DNA from: Achromobacter sp. Root83
GTDB lineage: Bacteria; Pseudomonadota; Gammaproteobacteria; Burkholderiales; Burkholderiaceae_B
Length of the DNA: 64,000 nucleotides
Reading direction: 5' to 3'
Assembly: GCF_001428845.1 (NCBI RefSeq)
Contig: NZ_LMIU01000023.1
Location: 353,531-417,530 of the forward strand
The stretch's first letter is position 1, and every line of letters begins with the position of its first letter. Below, in pieces: positions 1 to 9,073 of the stretch. The notes beneath the pieces were generated by a model. The model made no database searches and was not told where the DNA came from. It saw only the letters and a program-made list of their open reading frames with translations. The position numbers and the translations under genes were made by a program.

Positions 1-1
1 C

Positions 2-94
2 CGCCGCAACTCAGCCGTCCATTCCCGCATGTCCTTGAAAACCGGGCTGGCCGGCGAGCCGGACCTTATGCGCAGGGCAACCTTTTCGATATGA
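2..94 (+). CDS. possible 3' end of an upstream gene (partial)
   Basis: Reading frame 2 is open from the window edge to a TGA at 92-94 and would encode about 30 C-terminal residues. This stop overlaps the ATG of the next gene as ATGA, the usual sign of translational coupling. I do not recognise the peptide. The same 90 bases are also open in the frame of the next gene, so the call rests mainly on the ATGA overlap. Confidence 0.3.
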   Translation, partial: RRNSAVHSRMSLKTGLAGEPDLMRRATFSI

Positions 95-693
95 ATCATC
101 CCGACGTGCGGCTATACAAGGCCGCGGACTACCGGCGCATGCCATGGCGCAATGGCGCGGGCACGACCCAGGAGGTCGCGTGCAATCCGGGCGGCAGCGC
201 CGCCGCGTTCGACTGGCGGCTGTCGCTTGCCGACGTCGGGCAGGACGGGGCGTTTTCCTCCTACGCAGGCTACCAGCGCATCATTACCGTGCTGGAAGGC
301 CAGGGCATGGAGCTGACCGTGGACGGGCGCCGCCACGCGCCGCTGGCGCCGCGCGAGGCCTATGCGTTTTCCGGCGATGCCCAGGTGGACTGCCGCCTGA
401 CCGGCGGCCCGATCCGCGACTTCAACCTGATGTATGCGCCCGCGCGCTATCAAGCGCGGCTGCAATGGGTGTCGGGTTGCAGCGAGTGGGTGTTCCACAG
501 CAGCGCCCGCAGCGTGCTGGTGCTGAATGCCGGCGGCGCGCTGTCCCTGAGCGTGGGCGATGCGCAGTACCAGGCGCCGGCGCGCTACGACTGCCTGCAT
601 GCCGAAGGCCTGGACCATCTGGCCCGATACCGCCTGAGCGCGGACGCCGGACTCGACGCCTGCGTGATCGAACTGCTGCCCCGCGCCCTTTGA
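91..693 (+). CDS. hutD: HutD/Ves family cupin protein
   Basis: The 200-residue product starts with the family signature (RMPWRNGAGTTQEVA, about residues 16-30) and is predicted to fold as a bicupin. HutD proteins accompany histidine-utilisation genes in proteobacteria and are thought to limit the pathway, but no enzymatic role is established. No signal peptide or membrane segment is seen. The ATG at 91 overlaps the stop of a possible upstream frame. The next gene, a nitrilase-fold hydrolase, follows after 23 bp and is probably co-transcribed. No other hut gene is visible here, so the histidine link is by family only. Confidence 0.85.
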   Translation: MNHPDVRLYKAADYRRMPWRNGAGTTQEVACNPGGSAAAFDWRLSLADVGQDGAFSSYAGYQRIITVLEGQGMELTVDGRRHAPLAPREAYAFSGDAQVDCRLTGGPIRDFNLMYAPARYQARLQWVSGCSEWVFHSSARSVLVLNAGGALSLSVGDAQYQAPARYDCLHAEGLDHLARYRLSADAGLDACVIELLPRAL

Positions 694-716
694 CGCGGAC
701 AGGTAAAGAGGGACCT

Positions 717-1481
717 ATGCGGATCTGCATGATGGAAGGGCCGGCCGATCTGTTGCCGGAAGGCGCGACCTGGGAGGGCATTGCCGAGCGCATCGGCGAA
801 CTCGCGCCTGACCTGCTGGTCACCAACGAGATGCCGTTCGGGCGCTGGCTGGCGGCGTCCCCGTCATACGATCCCCTGCTGGCGGCCGAATCCGTGCGCG
901 TCCACGAGGCGGGCCTGGAGGCGCTGGCGGCGCTGAAGGTGCCCGCCATCGTCTCGTCCCGCCCCGTGCCCGTGGGCGGCCGGCTCGCCAATGAAGCCTT
1001 TGCGCTGCAGGACGGGCGCTATACCGGCCTGCATCACAAGCAGTACTTCCCGGAAGAGCCGGGCTTCTTCGAAGCCACCTGGTTCCAGCCGGCGATGGAC
1101 GGCTTCAAGGTCTTCGAGGCGGGCGGCATCCGCCTGGGCGTGCTGCTTTGCACCGAGCTGATGTTCAACGAACGCGCGCGCCGCTACGGCCGCGACGGCG
1201 CCGAACTGATCGTGGTGCCGCGCGCCAGCGGCGCATCCACCAGCCGCTGGTTGACGGCGGGCGCGATGGCGGCGCTGGTGTCCGGATGCTATGTGGTCAG
1301 TTCCAACCGCGCGGGGCGCACGGCGCAGGGACAGGTGTTTGGCGGCATGGCGTTCGCGTTCCAGCCCGATGGCGAACCGCTGGCGCGATCCACCGATACG
1401 GAGTCCATCGTCGCGATCGACGTGGACCCCGCCCGGTCGCGGGCGCAGCAGTCGCGCTACCCCTGCTATGTGCGCGAATAG
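717..1481 (+). CDS. carbon-nitrogen hydrolase (nitrilase superfamily)
   Basis: The 254-residue protein is a single nitrilase domain. The catalytic triad can be read as Glu in TNEMPFG (about residue 38), Lys in HHKQYFPEEPG (about residue 108) and Cys in LLCTEL (about residue 144). Such enzymes hydrolyse amides, nitriles or carbamoyl groups in the cytoplasm; the substrate cannot be told from sequence. I chose the ATG at 717 because an AGAGG ribosome-binding site lies just upstream and the product then has the family length; the frame stays open upstream inside hutD only as an overlap. Proximity to hutD suggests a role with a nitrogen-rich substrate, which is inference. Confidence 0.85.
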   Translation: MRICMMEGPADLLPEGATWEGIAERIGELAPDLLVTNEMPFGRWLAASPSYDPLLAAESVRVHEAGLEALAALKVPAIVSSRPVPVGGRLANEAFALQDGRYTGLHHKQYFPEEPGFFEATWFQPAMDGFKVFEAGGIRLGVLLCTELMFNERARRYGRDGAELIVVPRASGASTSRWLTAGAMAALVSGCYVVSSNRAGRTAQGQVFGGMAFAFQPDGEPLARSTDTESIVAIDVDPARSRAQQSRYPCYVRE

Positions 1482-1505
1482 CCCGGACCGCGCCTGCTTC
1501 AGGCG

Positions 1506-3101
1506 TCAGGCGGCCAGGGCCATCTGCCGGCGTTCCTGAGCCACGGGAGGCAGGCGGAAGGCGCTGACGGCGCCCTGCAGCCGCTGCGCCTGCGTCTCCA
1601 ATGAGGACGCCGCCGCCGCCGCTTCTTCGACCAGCGCGGCGTTCTGCTGCGTCACCTGGTCCATCTGGTTGACCGCGGTGTTGACCTGGTCGATCCCGGT
1701 GACCTGTTCGTTCGAGGCCGTGGCGATGTCGTTGACCAGCAGCGTGAGACGCTCGATGGTGGCCAATATTTCCTCCATCGTGCGGCCCGCGGTTTCGACC
1801 TGCGCGGCGCCGGCCTGCACCGTGGCGCCGGAGGTATTGAGCAACTGCTTGATTTCCTTGGCGGCGCCCGCGCTGCGTTGCGCCAGCGACCGGACTTCGG
1901 CGGCGACGACGGCGAAACCCTTGCCTTCCTCGCCCGCGCGGGCGGCTTCCACCGCGGCGTTCAACGCCAGGATGTTCGTCTGGAACGCAATGCCGTCGAT
2001 GACGCCGACGATGTCCTCGATGCGCCCGGAATCCTGGGCAATCTCGCGCATGGTGCTGACCGCCGCCTGCACGGCATCGCCGCCGCGCTGGACGACTTCG
2101 GACGCGGTGGCCGCCATCTGGTTGGCCATCCGGGCGTTCTCGGCGTTGCTGGTCACGGTGGACAGCAGCTGTTCCATGCTGGCGGCGGTTTCCTCGAGCG
2201 AGGCCGCCTGCTGCTCGGTGCGGCTGGACAGGTCCTGGTTGCCGGCGGCGATCTCGCTGGAACCGGTGTTGATCTCGGCCACGCCGTCGCGCACCGCGTG
2301 CACGGTGCGGACCAGGCTGGCCTGCATCTCCTGCAGGTAGGGAATGATCTGGCCCACGCAATTCTTGCCGAAGGGGGCGATGGGGGTGGTCAGATCGCCA
2401 TCGGCGATGCGCCGGAAATGGCCCTTGAGCAGGTCCAGGGGACGCTTCACGAAATGCGCAACGTAGCGGTCGCCCAGCGCCAGCAGCAGCAGGCAGATGC
2501 CCAGCACCACGCCCATGCCGGCGTAGGCCTGGCGGCGCTTGGCGTCCGCGTCGGCCCACAGCTGGACCTCGCGTTCCTTGGCGTAGGCCTCATAGTTCTC
2601 GATGCTCTTGCCGAAGCTGCGGCTGGCCGTGACGACCGGACCCGCGGCATGCGCGCGCGCCTTGTCGACGGCTCCGGCTTCCAGGTGCTGGCGCTGCACG
2701 GTGATGCCATCGACCAGCGCATCGAAACCGGACCGCATCGCGTCCAGGAGGGCCGCTGGCGCGTCGTGGCGGGCCAGTTCGATGAACAGGCCCTGCTGCT
2801 TTCTGGCTTCGGTGAGCGCGGAGTCGATGCTGCGGCCCTCTTCCGCCACCTTGTCCCGCTGTCCTTCGCTGGCGTATTCCAGTTGGCGCGACAGGCGCAG
2901 CCGGGCCCGCATGATCTGGTCGTTGACCCGGGAAAGGGTGGATACCTCGTGGAGGAGTTCATTGCTGGCGGCGAGCGCGTCGCCCGCGCTGCGCAAGCCA
3001 TTGACGCTGATGGCCGACAGGGCGGCGATCAAGGCGCTGATCATCAGCAGCGTGCACGCGATCATGCGGCGGATGGTGATGTCTTTCAGAAACTGTGTCA
3101 T
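1506..3101 (-). CDS. methyl-accepting chemotaxis protein
   Basis: The 531-residue transmembrane chemoreceptor has an N-terminal membrane helix (about residues 11-32), a periplasmic four-helix-bundle sensor (about 35-185), a second membrane helix (about 190-212), a HAMP linker and a long cytoplasmic signalling coiled coil. The highly conserved hairpin tip is clear ([20 protein letters not shown], about residue 365 on). It would signal through CheA/CheW to the flagellar motor. The C-terminus ends in an Arg/Ala tail rather than a NWETF-type CheR tether, so adaptation may depend on other receptors. The ligand is unknown. It is transcribed in the same direction as the upstream exporter, from which 185 bp separate it, so it probably has its own promoter. 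Confidence 0.93.
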   Translation of the reverse strand: MTQFLKDITIRRMIACTLLMISALIAALSAISVNGLRSAGDALAASNELLHEVSTLSRVNDQIMRARLRLSRQLEYASEGQRDKVAEEGRSIDSALTEARKQQGLFIELARHDAPAALLDAMRSGFDALVDGITVQRQHLEAGAVDKARAHAAGPVVTASRSFGKSIENYEAYAKEREVQLWADADAKRRQAYAGMGVVLGICLLLLALGDRYVAHFVKRPLDLLKGHFRRIADGDLTTPIAPFGKNCVGQIIPYLQEMQASLVRTVHAVRDGVAEINTGSSEIAAGNQDLSSRTEQQAASLEETAASMEQLLSTVTSNAENARMANQMAATASEVVQRGGDAVQAAVSTMREIAQDSGRIEDIVGVIDGIAFQTNILALNAAVEAARAGEEGKGFAVVAAEVRSLAQRSAGAAKEIKQLLNTSGATVQAGAAQVETAGRTMEEILATIERLTLLVNDIATASNEQVTGIDQVNTAVNQMDQVTQQNAALVEEAAAAASSLETQAQRLQGAVSAFRLPPVAQERRQMALAA

Positions 3102-3225
3102 ACGCGTCGTCCCAGGATGCAGCGAGTCTGCATACGGACAACGGCCCGCGCGGAGCGAATATTTAGCCGATGTTGCACATCTTACGAATATGTCGATCCG
3201 GCCCGGGAATATATCGAAAGGAACG

Positions 3226-3238
3226 GCAACAGTGTTGC
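3226..3238. promoter_or_regulatory. 13-bp perfect palindrome upstream of the chemoreceptor
   Basis: GCAACAGTGTTGC is a perfect dyad with a 1-nt centre about 125 bp upstream of the chemoreceptor start codon, in the spacer that must hold its promoter. It has the size of a dimeric regulator's operator, but I cannot name the protein. Confidence 0.3.
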
Positions 3239-3263
3239 GGGTTTACGCGGGTCCCGGGGGGCG

Positions 3264-3284
3264 GACGGGGCCGGCGGCCCCGTC
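3264..3284 (-). terminator. stem-loop immediately after the DHA2 exporter
   Basis: A perfect 9-bp GC stem (GACGGGGCC / GGCCCCGTC) with a 3-nt loop begins 3 bp past the exporter stop. No T-tract follows on the minus strand, so it could be a weak terminator or an mRNA 3'-end stabiliser. Confidence 0.4.
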
Positions 3285-3286
3285 GT

Positions 3287-4699
3287 TCAACGGGAGGAGG
3301 CCGGCGCCTGCGCGGGTTCGCTTGCGTCGAAACGCAGGCGAGCAAAGCTGGCGATGCATGCCAGCCCGGCGCACAGCCCGCCCAGCCATAGCGCGGCGAT
3401 GGCGCCGTGCGTGCTGGACACATTGAAGCAGGCGGCCACCATGGCCGCGCCGGTGGCCTGGCCGAGCAGGCGCACCGTTCCGATCATGCCGCTTGCGCCG
3501 CCGGCCCGCGAGGCGGGCGCCGACGTCATGATGGCGCGCAGGTTGGGAGACTGGAAAAAGCCGAACCCCGCGCCGCAGATCGCCATGCGCCAGGAAATGT
3601 CCCACACCGACGGGTCGGCCGGCATCAGCGCCAGCAGCACCATGCCCACCGCCATCAAGGCCAGGCCGACTCCGCCAAGCATGCCGGCCGGATAGTGGTC
3701 GGAAAGGCGTCCGGCGATCGGCGCCATCACCGCCACCACGACCGCCCAGGGCGTGATCAGGAATCCCGTTTGCACCTGGGTGTAACCCAGCACGGTCTGG
3801 AACATGAATGGCAGCGAGACGAAGGCCAGCGCCTGGGCGGCGAACGCGCACACCGCGGTGGCGGCGGACAGCGCGAACAAGGGCCGGCGCAGCAGGTCCA
3901 CGGCCAGGATAGGCGCGGGATGGCCGGCCTGACGGCGCATCAGCAGCCACAGGCTGGCCGCCGCCGTGCCGCCTTCCAGCGCGACCCGCGGCCACGGCGC
4001 GCCGTGGGCGAGCTCATTCGACGCGAGGACGAACAGGCCCAGCGCCATGGCGCACAACAGCGCGGCCACCCCATCGAACCCATGGCGCGCCCGGGTGGTG
4101 TCGGGCAGGCCGCGCAATGCCAGCACCGCCGCGACGATGCCGATGGGCACGTTGACCAGGAACAGCCAGTGCCAGGACCCCAGCAGGAGGATGGCCGACG
4201 CCACGGTGGGGCCGCCGGCGAAGGACAGGCCCACCACCATGGCATTCATCCCCAGGCCGCGCCCAAGCATGTGGGAGGGATAGATGAAACGCAGCAGCGC
4301 GCCATTCACGCTCATGACGCCCGCCGCGCCCAGTCCCTGCAGGATGCGCGCGGCCACCAGCGTGGGCATCGTGGGCGCCAGGCCGCTGGCCAGCGACGAC
4401 AGCGTGTACACCACGAGCCCCACGATATAGATCCGCCGATGCCCCAGGATCTCGCCCAGCGCCGCCGCGGGCAACAGGCCGGCCACCATGGCGAGCTGGT
4501 AGCCGCTGATGACCCAGATGGAGCCCGCCTCGCTGGCCTGCAGGTCGCGGGCGATGGTCGGCAGCGCGGTATTGGCGATGGCCGTGTCCAGGCTGGCCAT
4601 GCAGACCGCCAGCATGACGGCCAGGAGCGCGCCCAGGCGCTCGGCTGCGGGCAGGCCGACGCCGGCCGGATACACGGTGCTGCGGGAAAACGAAAGCAT
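3287..4699 (-). CDS. MFS drug exporter, DHA2 (EmrB/QacA) family
   Basis: The 470-residue protein has about 14 hydrophobic segments, the number typical of the DHA2 branch of the major facilitator superfamily. The first helix carries the D1-type motif (LDTAIANTALPTIARDL). A motif A-like loop (GEILGHRRIYIVG) and a motif C-like Gly-rich helix follow. Members export drugs, dyes or small metabolites in exchange for protons across the inner membrane. No membrane-fusion partner or regulator gene adjoins it, so the substrate is open. The next gene upstream on the same strand, the Gcr-type protein, lies 84 bp away. Confidence 0.9.
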   Translation of the reverse strand: MLSFSRSTVYPAGVGLPAAERLGALLAVMLAVCMASLDTAIANTALPTIARDLQASEAGSIWVISGYQLAMVAGLLPAAALGEILGHRRIYIVGLVVYTLSSLASGLAPTMPTLVAARILQGLGAAGVMSVNGALLRFIYPSHMLGRGLGMNAMVVGLSFAGGPTVASAILLLGSWHWLFLVNVPIGIVAAVLALRGLPDTTRARHGFDGVAALLCAMALGLFVLASNELAHGAPWPRVALEGGTAAASLWLLMRRQAGHPAPILAVDLLRRPLFALSAATAVCAFAAQALAFVSLPFMFQTVLGYTQVQTGFLITPWAVVVAVMAPIAGRLSDHYPAGMLGGVGLALMAVGMVLLALMPADPSVWDISWRMAICGAGFGFFQSPNLRAIMTSAPASRAGGASGMIGTVRLLGQATGAAMVAACFNVSSTHGAIAALWLGGLCAGLACIASFARLRFDASEPAQAPASSR

Positions 4700-4783
4700 G
4701 GTTGAGCGGCGATGCGAGGGCGTCCGGGCGGAGCGCCCGGAATCATGAGCCCTGATTCTAATGCGGCACCGGAATCCGGCCGT

Positions 4784-6847
4784 CTAGGGCTGCCCGGAGG
4801 CCTGGCGCGGCTTGACCGGCCAGAACAGGGTCGCCGGGCGCTGCCAGATGCGCTGCCGCACGCCCGCCGACAGGGAATCGCGGTCGCCGCGGCGCAGGTC
4901 GCGTGAACGCAGCGCCACGTTGAAGGCCAGCGCAAAGCTCACCACGACATTGAGCACCCCGGTCGCCGCCGTGCCGGCCACGGCCAGCCAGAACGCGTGC
5001 GTATGCACGACTTCCCAGCCCAGCGTACCCAGCGCCGCGCCGATCTGGCCCGCGCTCAGGGTGACGTGGCGAACCTCCACGTGCGGCCCGAAGAAACTCA
5101 CGATGGCCGGGCCGATGCCCAGCATCAGGCCCAGCGACACATTGCCGGCGATATTCGAGATGTTGCGCTGCCAGAAGCCGGCCCAACGGGCCGCGCCGCG
5201 TTCGCCAAAGATCTGGCGCGTGCGCCTGTCATAGGCCATCACGTCGTGCACCCGGTGCAGCGCGAACCAGTTGTCGGCCCAGCCCGCGATCAGGCTGGAC
5301 AGCCAGAGCAGCACGCCGGTCGCCGCCGCATAGATGGGCGTAGGGCCCCAGATGGAAAACGAATCCAGCGTTTCGCGCGCCTTGTCGGCGCCGATCAGCG
5401 GATGCTGCAGCGCGTGCGCGGCCACCCATTGCACCGCCCACGCCAGGGGAAACACCACGGCAAGATTGCCCAGGATCGCCGCCGCGTTCGAGCGGATCAT
5501 GGATAGCGTGTCATCCAGGAAGGCCTCGCGCCCCGGCGGCGTGTTGGCAGCGTCCAGCCGGTGGGCGAGCGCGGGGCCGGTCATGGCCGGCTGCTTGGTG
5601 GCCAGGGTGAAGTGCGCGAACTGGATCACAAGAAAGCCGCCGGCGTAATTCAGCGAGGCCAGCAGGCCCTCGATGAACTTGTCCAGGTGCAGCGAAACGA
5701 TGAAGAACTTCAGGTACACCGTGAACACCATGACGAAGCCGCCGCCCAGCGACGCCTTCAGCATGTCCACGTACTCCACCGCGTCGCGCGCGATGTAGTG
5801 CTCGCCGGTTTCGGCGGTGCGCTCCATCACGCGCCGGGCCAGCTGGGCGAACGACGAGGCCGCCAGGTGACGGATGCTGCTGCGCGCCTGCGTGGAGCGG
5901 ACCAGCTCGGCGATCAGGTGCGCGTACTTGTGGCGCTGCGTGGGATCCACCCATACGCTCAGCAGCAGTTCGATGCGAGCCAGGCGCAGCTTCATGCGCT
6001 CGATCTGGAAAACCACTTCGACCGAGACGCCGTTCTGCTCCAGTTCGTCGTACACGCCTTGCGAGGCGGCGCGGCAGCCGTCCAGCAAGGCCCGGAACAC
6101 GTTCAGCCGCCGCCCGAAGACCTCGCGCGGCGTGTCCGGCGGGCTGTCGCAGAGTTCCGCGGCGGACGTGGCCAGGGCAAAGAACGGCGTGTCCTGCACG
6201 CGGCCGGGCAGGCGCGCGCGGATGTCCTGGCTGAGGCCGGTGGCGCGCACCTGGCTGACCAGCACCTGGATACTGCTGGTCAGCGCCTGCACGAGGCGCG
6301 GGGAAGGCGGCTCGGGCACGGCGGGATCCTGGCGGGACACGCCGTCGCCCAGGCGCAGCAGCACCCGCATGCGCGCCAGGGTCGCTTCGTCCAGCGATTC
6401 GATCCATTGCGCGTCGCCGGCGCGGCGGAAGATCAGCGAAAACAGCGCGAACATGTCGCCTCGGTTCGGCGGCGGCGGCAGGATCCGCGCCTGGAGGCGC
6501 TCCCAGAACTCGCCCCAGAAGCCCGGGTGCGAAGCAACGCCGGTGTCGCAGAGCAGGGAGGTGGGATCGTTGTCGGCCAGCAGCGAGCGCAGCGTGGCGG
6601 CGGCGGGCCCGGCCATCCCGGGGTTGTTCTCCAGCACCTGCAGCAGATAGCGCAGGCGCGCGTGCTGCGGGGGGCGGCCGTCCGGGGCCGGATCATGGCC
6701 GGGCCGGTTCAGCCAGCGGCACAGGTCCACCATCCACAGGTTCCGCTCGCCCAGCGGTGCCTGCGGGTCGGCGTTGGACAGGATGGAGTCGAGCTGTGGC
6801 CCGCCATGCCGCGAAGCCCGCCATTTGCGCCAGAGGGAGGTAAGCAT
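4784..6847 (-). CDS. Gcr-type 'site-specific recombinase' family membrane protein
   Basis: At 687 residues this matches the beta/gammaproteobacterial family named after the gonococcal gene gcr. The first 330 or so residues are soluble and helical. The C-terminal half holds several strongly hydrophobic segments (for example about residues 370-400, 480-510 and 575-600), which is odd for a DNA recombinase. No tyrosine- or serine-recombinase catalytic motif is visible. The name comes from old genetic data, and the biochemical function should be treated as unknown. I chose the ATG at 6847 over an upstream one in the same frame because the upstream extension is Arg/Pro-rich and unlike the family N-terminus. 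Confidence 0.75.
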   Translation of the reverse strand: MLTSLWRKWRASRHGGPQLDSILSNADPQAPLGERNLWMVDLCRWLNRPGHDPAPDGRPPQHARLRYLLQVLENNPGMAGPAAATLRSLLADNDPTSLLCDTGVASHPGFWGEFWERLQARILPPPPNRGDMFALFSLIFRRAGDAQWIESLDEATLARMRVLLRLGDGVSRQDPAVPEPPSPRLVQALTSSIQVLVSQVRATGLSQDIRARLPGRVQDTPFFALATSAAELCDSPPDTPREVFGRRLNVFRALLDGCRAASQGVYDELEQNGVSVEVVFQIERMKLRLARIELLLSVWVDPTQRHKYAHLIAELVRSTQARSSIRHLAASSFAQLARRVMERTAETGEHYIARDAVEYVDMLKASLGGGFVMVFTVYLKFFIVSLHLDKFIEGLLASLNYAGGFLVIQFAHFTLATKQPAMTGPALAHRLDAANTPPGREAFLDDTLSMIRSNAAAILGNLAVVFPLAWAVQWVAAHALQHPLIGADKARETLDSFSIWGPTPIYAAATGVLLWLSSLIAGWADNWFALHRVHDVMAYDRRTRQIFGERGAARWAGFWQRNISNIAGNVSLGLMLGIGPAIVSFFGPHVEVRHVTLSAGQIGAALGTLGWEVVHTHAFWLAVAGTAATGVLNVVVSFALAFNVALRSRDLRRGDRDSLSAGVRQRIWQRPATLFWPVKPRQASGQP

Positions 6848-7046
6848 GTGCGGGCCTCGCGGTTCATGGGAAGCCCTTGCCGGGCCTGGCCTGGTTCGGT
6901 CAATGGTACGCCGAAGGCTTGCGGGTTTGGGACCCCTCATCCTTTTCTAGTACCCTGCCCCGAGCATGGCCACGGCCACGCCGCATGACCCGGCAGCGCG
7001 CCAGCCGGCGCGCGCCACCGTTCCACTTATTCTGGTTTCTGTTTCG

Positions 7047-7478
7047 ATGACCCTGACTTTCAATGGGCGCGCCTTCGCCGCCCTGCTTGCCGTGACGGCG
7101 CTGCTGGCGCTGATCGCCACCGTGGGTGCGCCCTATCCCTTCCTGCGCGGATTCGTGGGCGATGTGGTGGCCGTGGGCTGGGCCTATCTGATTTACCGCA
7201 GCTTCATCCGCGCGGGCGTGCTGCCGCTGGCGTTGGCGGCGCTGTTCACGGGGTATGCGGTGGAGCTGGGCCAGTATCTGGCCCGACATTTTGGCTGGCG
7301 CATCGAGCAACCGGTCTTGCGCGTCGTCCTGGGCAGCGTGCCCGATTGGTGGGACGTGCTGGCCTATACCGTGGGCTTCTTGCTGGTGCTGGCGCTGGCG
7401 GGCGGCTATGCGCGCCGCCAGCAGGGCGCCGCGCTGCGCAACGCCCGGATGCGGGTCAGCCTGCGCGCCCGGCGCTAG
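7047..7478 (+). CDS. DUF2809 family membrane protein
   Basis: The product of 143 residues has about four hydrophobic helices, and the pattern GYAVELGQYLARHFGW followed by VPDWWDVLAYTVGF is typical of DUF2809 small membrane proteins. The function is unknown. The frame is open upstream to an ATG at 6966, but the added residues are charged and Pro-rich, and the ATG at 7047 puts the first membrane helix near the N-terminus as in relatives. It diverges from the Gcr-type gene, and the ~200 bp between them should carry both promoters. Confidence 0.75.
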   Translation: MTLTFNGRAFAALLAVTALLALIATVGAPYPFLRGFVGDVVAVGWAYLIYRSFIRAGVLPLALAALFTGYAVELGQYLARHFGWRIEQPVLRVVLGSVPDWWDVLAYTVGFLLVLALAGGYARRQQGAALRNARMRVSLRARR

Positions 7479-7559
7479 CGGCCGCGCCGCTGGCGGGGGC
7501 GGTTTTCCCCCGGGCGTCCCCTGCGCGCGTCCTCTACCGCGCGTTTTCCTGCCTGCCCA

Positions 7560-7775
7560 TCAGCCTGCCTGGCAGACCGCGTCGTCGCCTTGCGCGTGCG
7601 TGGCGGACGCGGCTGCGCGCTGCGGTTGCAGGCGGGCATTGCGGAACGGCGCCAGGCACTCGGCCCAGGACGAGGGGAACAGCGGCGTGGCGTGGCGCAC
7701 GGCATCGCGGCGGGCGTAATGGGCGAGCAACTGCTGACCGATGGGGGCGTCTCCCAGGGGATGCGGGGTATTCAT
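7560..7775 (-). CDS. small hypothetical protein
   Basis: An open frame of 71 residues from ATG at 7775 encodes a soluble, His/Arg/Ala-rich peptide with no recognised domain, signal or membrane helix. Two further in-frame ATGs lie upstream (7808 and 7793), so the start is uncertain. The sequence upstream is AT-rich for this genome (TGTATTCATTG, 7800-7810), consistent with a promoter. The coding call rests on the clear gap between neighbouring genes and on near-absence of alternatives; there is no family evidence. Confidence 0.45.
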   Translation of the reverse strand: MNTPHPLGDAPIGQQLLAHYARRDAVRHATPLFPSSWAECLAPFRNARLQPQRAAASATHAQGDDAVCQAG

Positions 7776-7934
7776 GGTATTTCCGTATTGCATTGAAAGT
7801 GTATTCATTGTACGTCGATCGGCGTCGAAGGTCCAGCCCACCGGCCATCCCCGCAAGTGCCTGATTCAGAAGAGACTGTCCCTGTTTTGACGGGGTTTCT
7901 CCGGGATTGCCCTAGCAGTTCAAAACAGTAGACG

Positions 7935-7948
7935 GTATACAATGTTCA
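7935..7948 (+). promoter_or_regulatory. GTATAC-centred putative operator upstream of the HDO operon
   Basis: GTATACAATGTTCA lies 56 bp before the start codon of the diiron-protein gene. The identical 14 bases occur before the aldehyde dehydrogenase operon at 13179-13192. The palindromic core GTATAC is typical of operators of FCD-type GntR regulators, one of which is encoded between the two operons. TATACA could also serve as a -10 element, so repressor binding would block the polymerase. Confidence 0.55.
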
Positions 7949-8003
7949 TCATGCCCGGGCTAAGACAGGCCTGGAATCTCTCCCACTGGACCTGGAGCGC
8001 GTC

Positions 8004-8735
8004 ATGGCAGAACTGATGAACCGAGATGAATTCCGTACCGCGTTGGAAAACGCGATCAAGGGCAAGAGCGCGAACGCCTCGCCGTTTTCGATTGCCTGGG
8101 CCGAGGGCAAGCTCAGCCGCGAACACCTGTCGCGCTGGGCCGAGAACCACTACCACTATGTCGGTCCGTTCGCCGACTACCTGGGCTACCTGTATGCCCG
8201 CACGCCCGACACCTACACCGAGGCCAAGGATTTCCTGCTGGCCAACATGTACGAAGAGGAAATCGGCGGCGATCGCCACACGGATCTCCTGATCCGCTTC
8301 GCCGAAGCCTGCGGCACCACCCGCGAACGGGTCACCAATCCCGACAACATGTCGCCCACGACGCGCGCGCTGCAAAGCTGGTGCTATGCGGTGGCCATGC
8401 GCGAGGATCCCATCGTGGCCGTCGCCGGCCTGGTGGTGGGCCTGGAATCGCAGGTGCCGTCCATCTATCGCAAGCAGACGCCCACCCTGCGCGAGAAATA
8501 CGGCTTCACGGACGAGGAAGTGGAGTTCTTCGATCTGCATATCGTGTCCGACGAAATCCACGGCGAACGCGGCTATCAGATCGTGCTGGAGCACGCCAAC
8601 ACGGTCGAGCTGCAACAGCGCTGCCTGAAGATCTGCGAGATCGGCGCGCAGATGCGGCTGCTCTACACCACGGCGCTCTACACCGATTACGTGCAGCAGG
8701 AAATCAAGCTGCCCGAACTGGGCCTTGCCGCCTGA
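8004..8735 (+). CDS. heme-oxygenase-like diiron (HDO/TenA-PqqC fold) protein
   Basis: The 243-residue all-helical protein belongs to the iron-containing redox enzyme group related to TenA and PqqC. Six candidate metal ligands can be read: Glu85 and His92 (NMYEEEIGGDRH), Glu148 (GLES) and His179, Asp183, His186 (DLHIVSDEIH). This set and its spacing agree with what I recall for HDO diiron proteins such as CADD and UndA, which use Fe2 and O2 to oxidise small substrates. PqqC itself lacks this set, so an oxidase or oxygenase is more likely than PQQ synthesis; no other pqq gene is present. It is the first gene of a four-gene operon with two ferredoxins, which could deliver electrons. The substrate is unknown. 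Confidence 0.8.
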   Translation: MAELMNRDEFRTALENAIKGKSANASPFSIAWAEGKLSREHLSRWAENHYHYVGPFADYLGYLYARTPDTYTEAKDFLLANMYEEEIGGDRHTDLLIRFAEACGTTRERVTNPDNMSPTTRALQSWCYAVAMREDPIVAVAGLVVGLESQVPSIYRKQTPTLREKYGFTDEEVEFFDLHIVSDEIHGERGYQIVLEHANTVELQQRCLKICEIGAQMRLLYTTALYTDYVQQEIKLPELGLAA

Positions 8736-8769
8736 CGCCCGCCCATGGCCGTTCCTGGATGAAAAGCCC

Positions 8770-9069
8770 ATGCCTACCGTTGTGTTTCATAAAGGCGGCC
8801 AGACCTACACCGACGTGGTGAAGGACAACACCAACCTGGTGGTGCGGGCCGGCATCAAGCAGTTTCCGTTTCCGCACCTGCGCTACGAATGCGGCATGGG
8901 CAAGTGCGCCAAGTGCGCCTGCCGCGTGCTGTCCGGCGCCGAGCATCTGCCGCCGGTGAACTGGAAGGAAAAGAAGCAGCTTGGCGACCGTATCGACCAG
9001 GGCTACCGGCTGGCGTGCCAGCTGTGGCTCAGCAGCGATATCGAGCTGACCCAGGACGTGGAGGCGTAG
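8770..9069 (+). CDS. [2Fe-2S] ferredoxin (first of the operon)
   Basis: The 99-residue protein is a plant-type ferredoxin with cluster ligands Cys41, Cys46, Cys49 (CGMGKCAKC) and Cys83 (LACQ). It starts 34 bp after the diiron-protein stop, and the ATG at 8770 begins the conserved beta-grasp fold (MPTVVFHKGGQ). An extra Cys51 directly follows the cluster loop. Its cellular role is one-electron transfer in the cytoplasm. The operon context suggests it feeds the diiron enzyme, with the reductase encoded at 15234-16244 as a possible source of electrons. Confidence 0.88.
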   Translation: MPTVVFHKGGQTYTDVVKDNTNLVVRAGIKQFPFPHLRYECGMGKCAKCACRVLSGAEHLPPVNWKEKKQLGDRIDQGYRLACQLWLSSDIELTQDVEA

Positions 9070-9073
9070 CCGC

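Noticed and set aside
1878..3695. Long plus-strand frame (605 codons) across the chemoreceptor gene and its upstream spacer
   Set aside because: It is His/Gly/Ala-rich noise antisense to a well-conserved chemoreceptor and crosses into the exporter gene.
8004..8735. PQQ-synthesis gene pqqC or thiaminase tenA
   Set aside because: No pqq or thi genes are nearby, and the residues match a diiron ligand set rather than the PqqC or TenA active sites.
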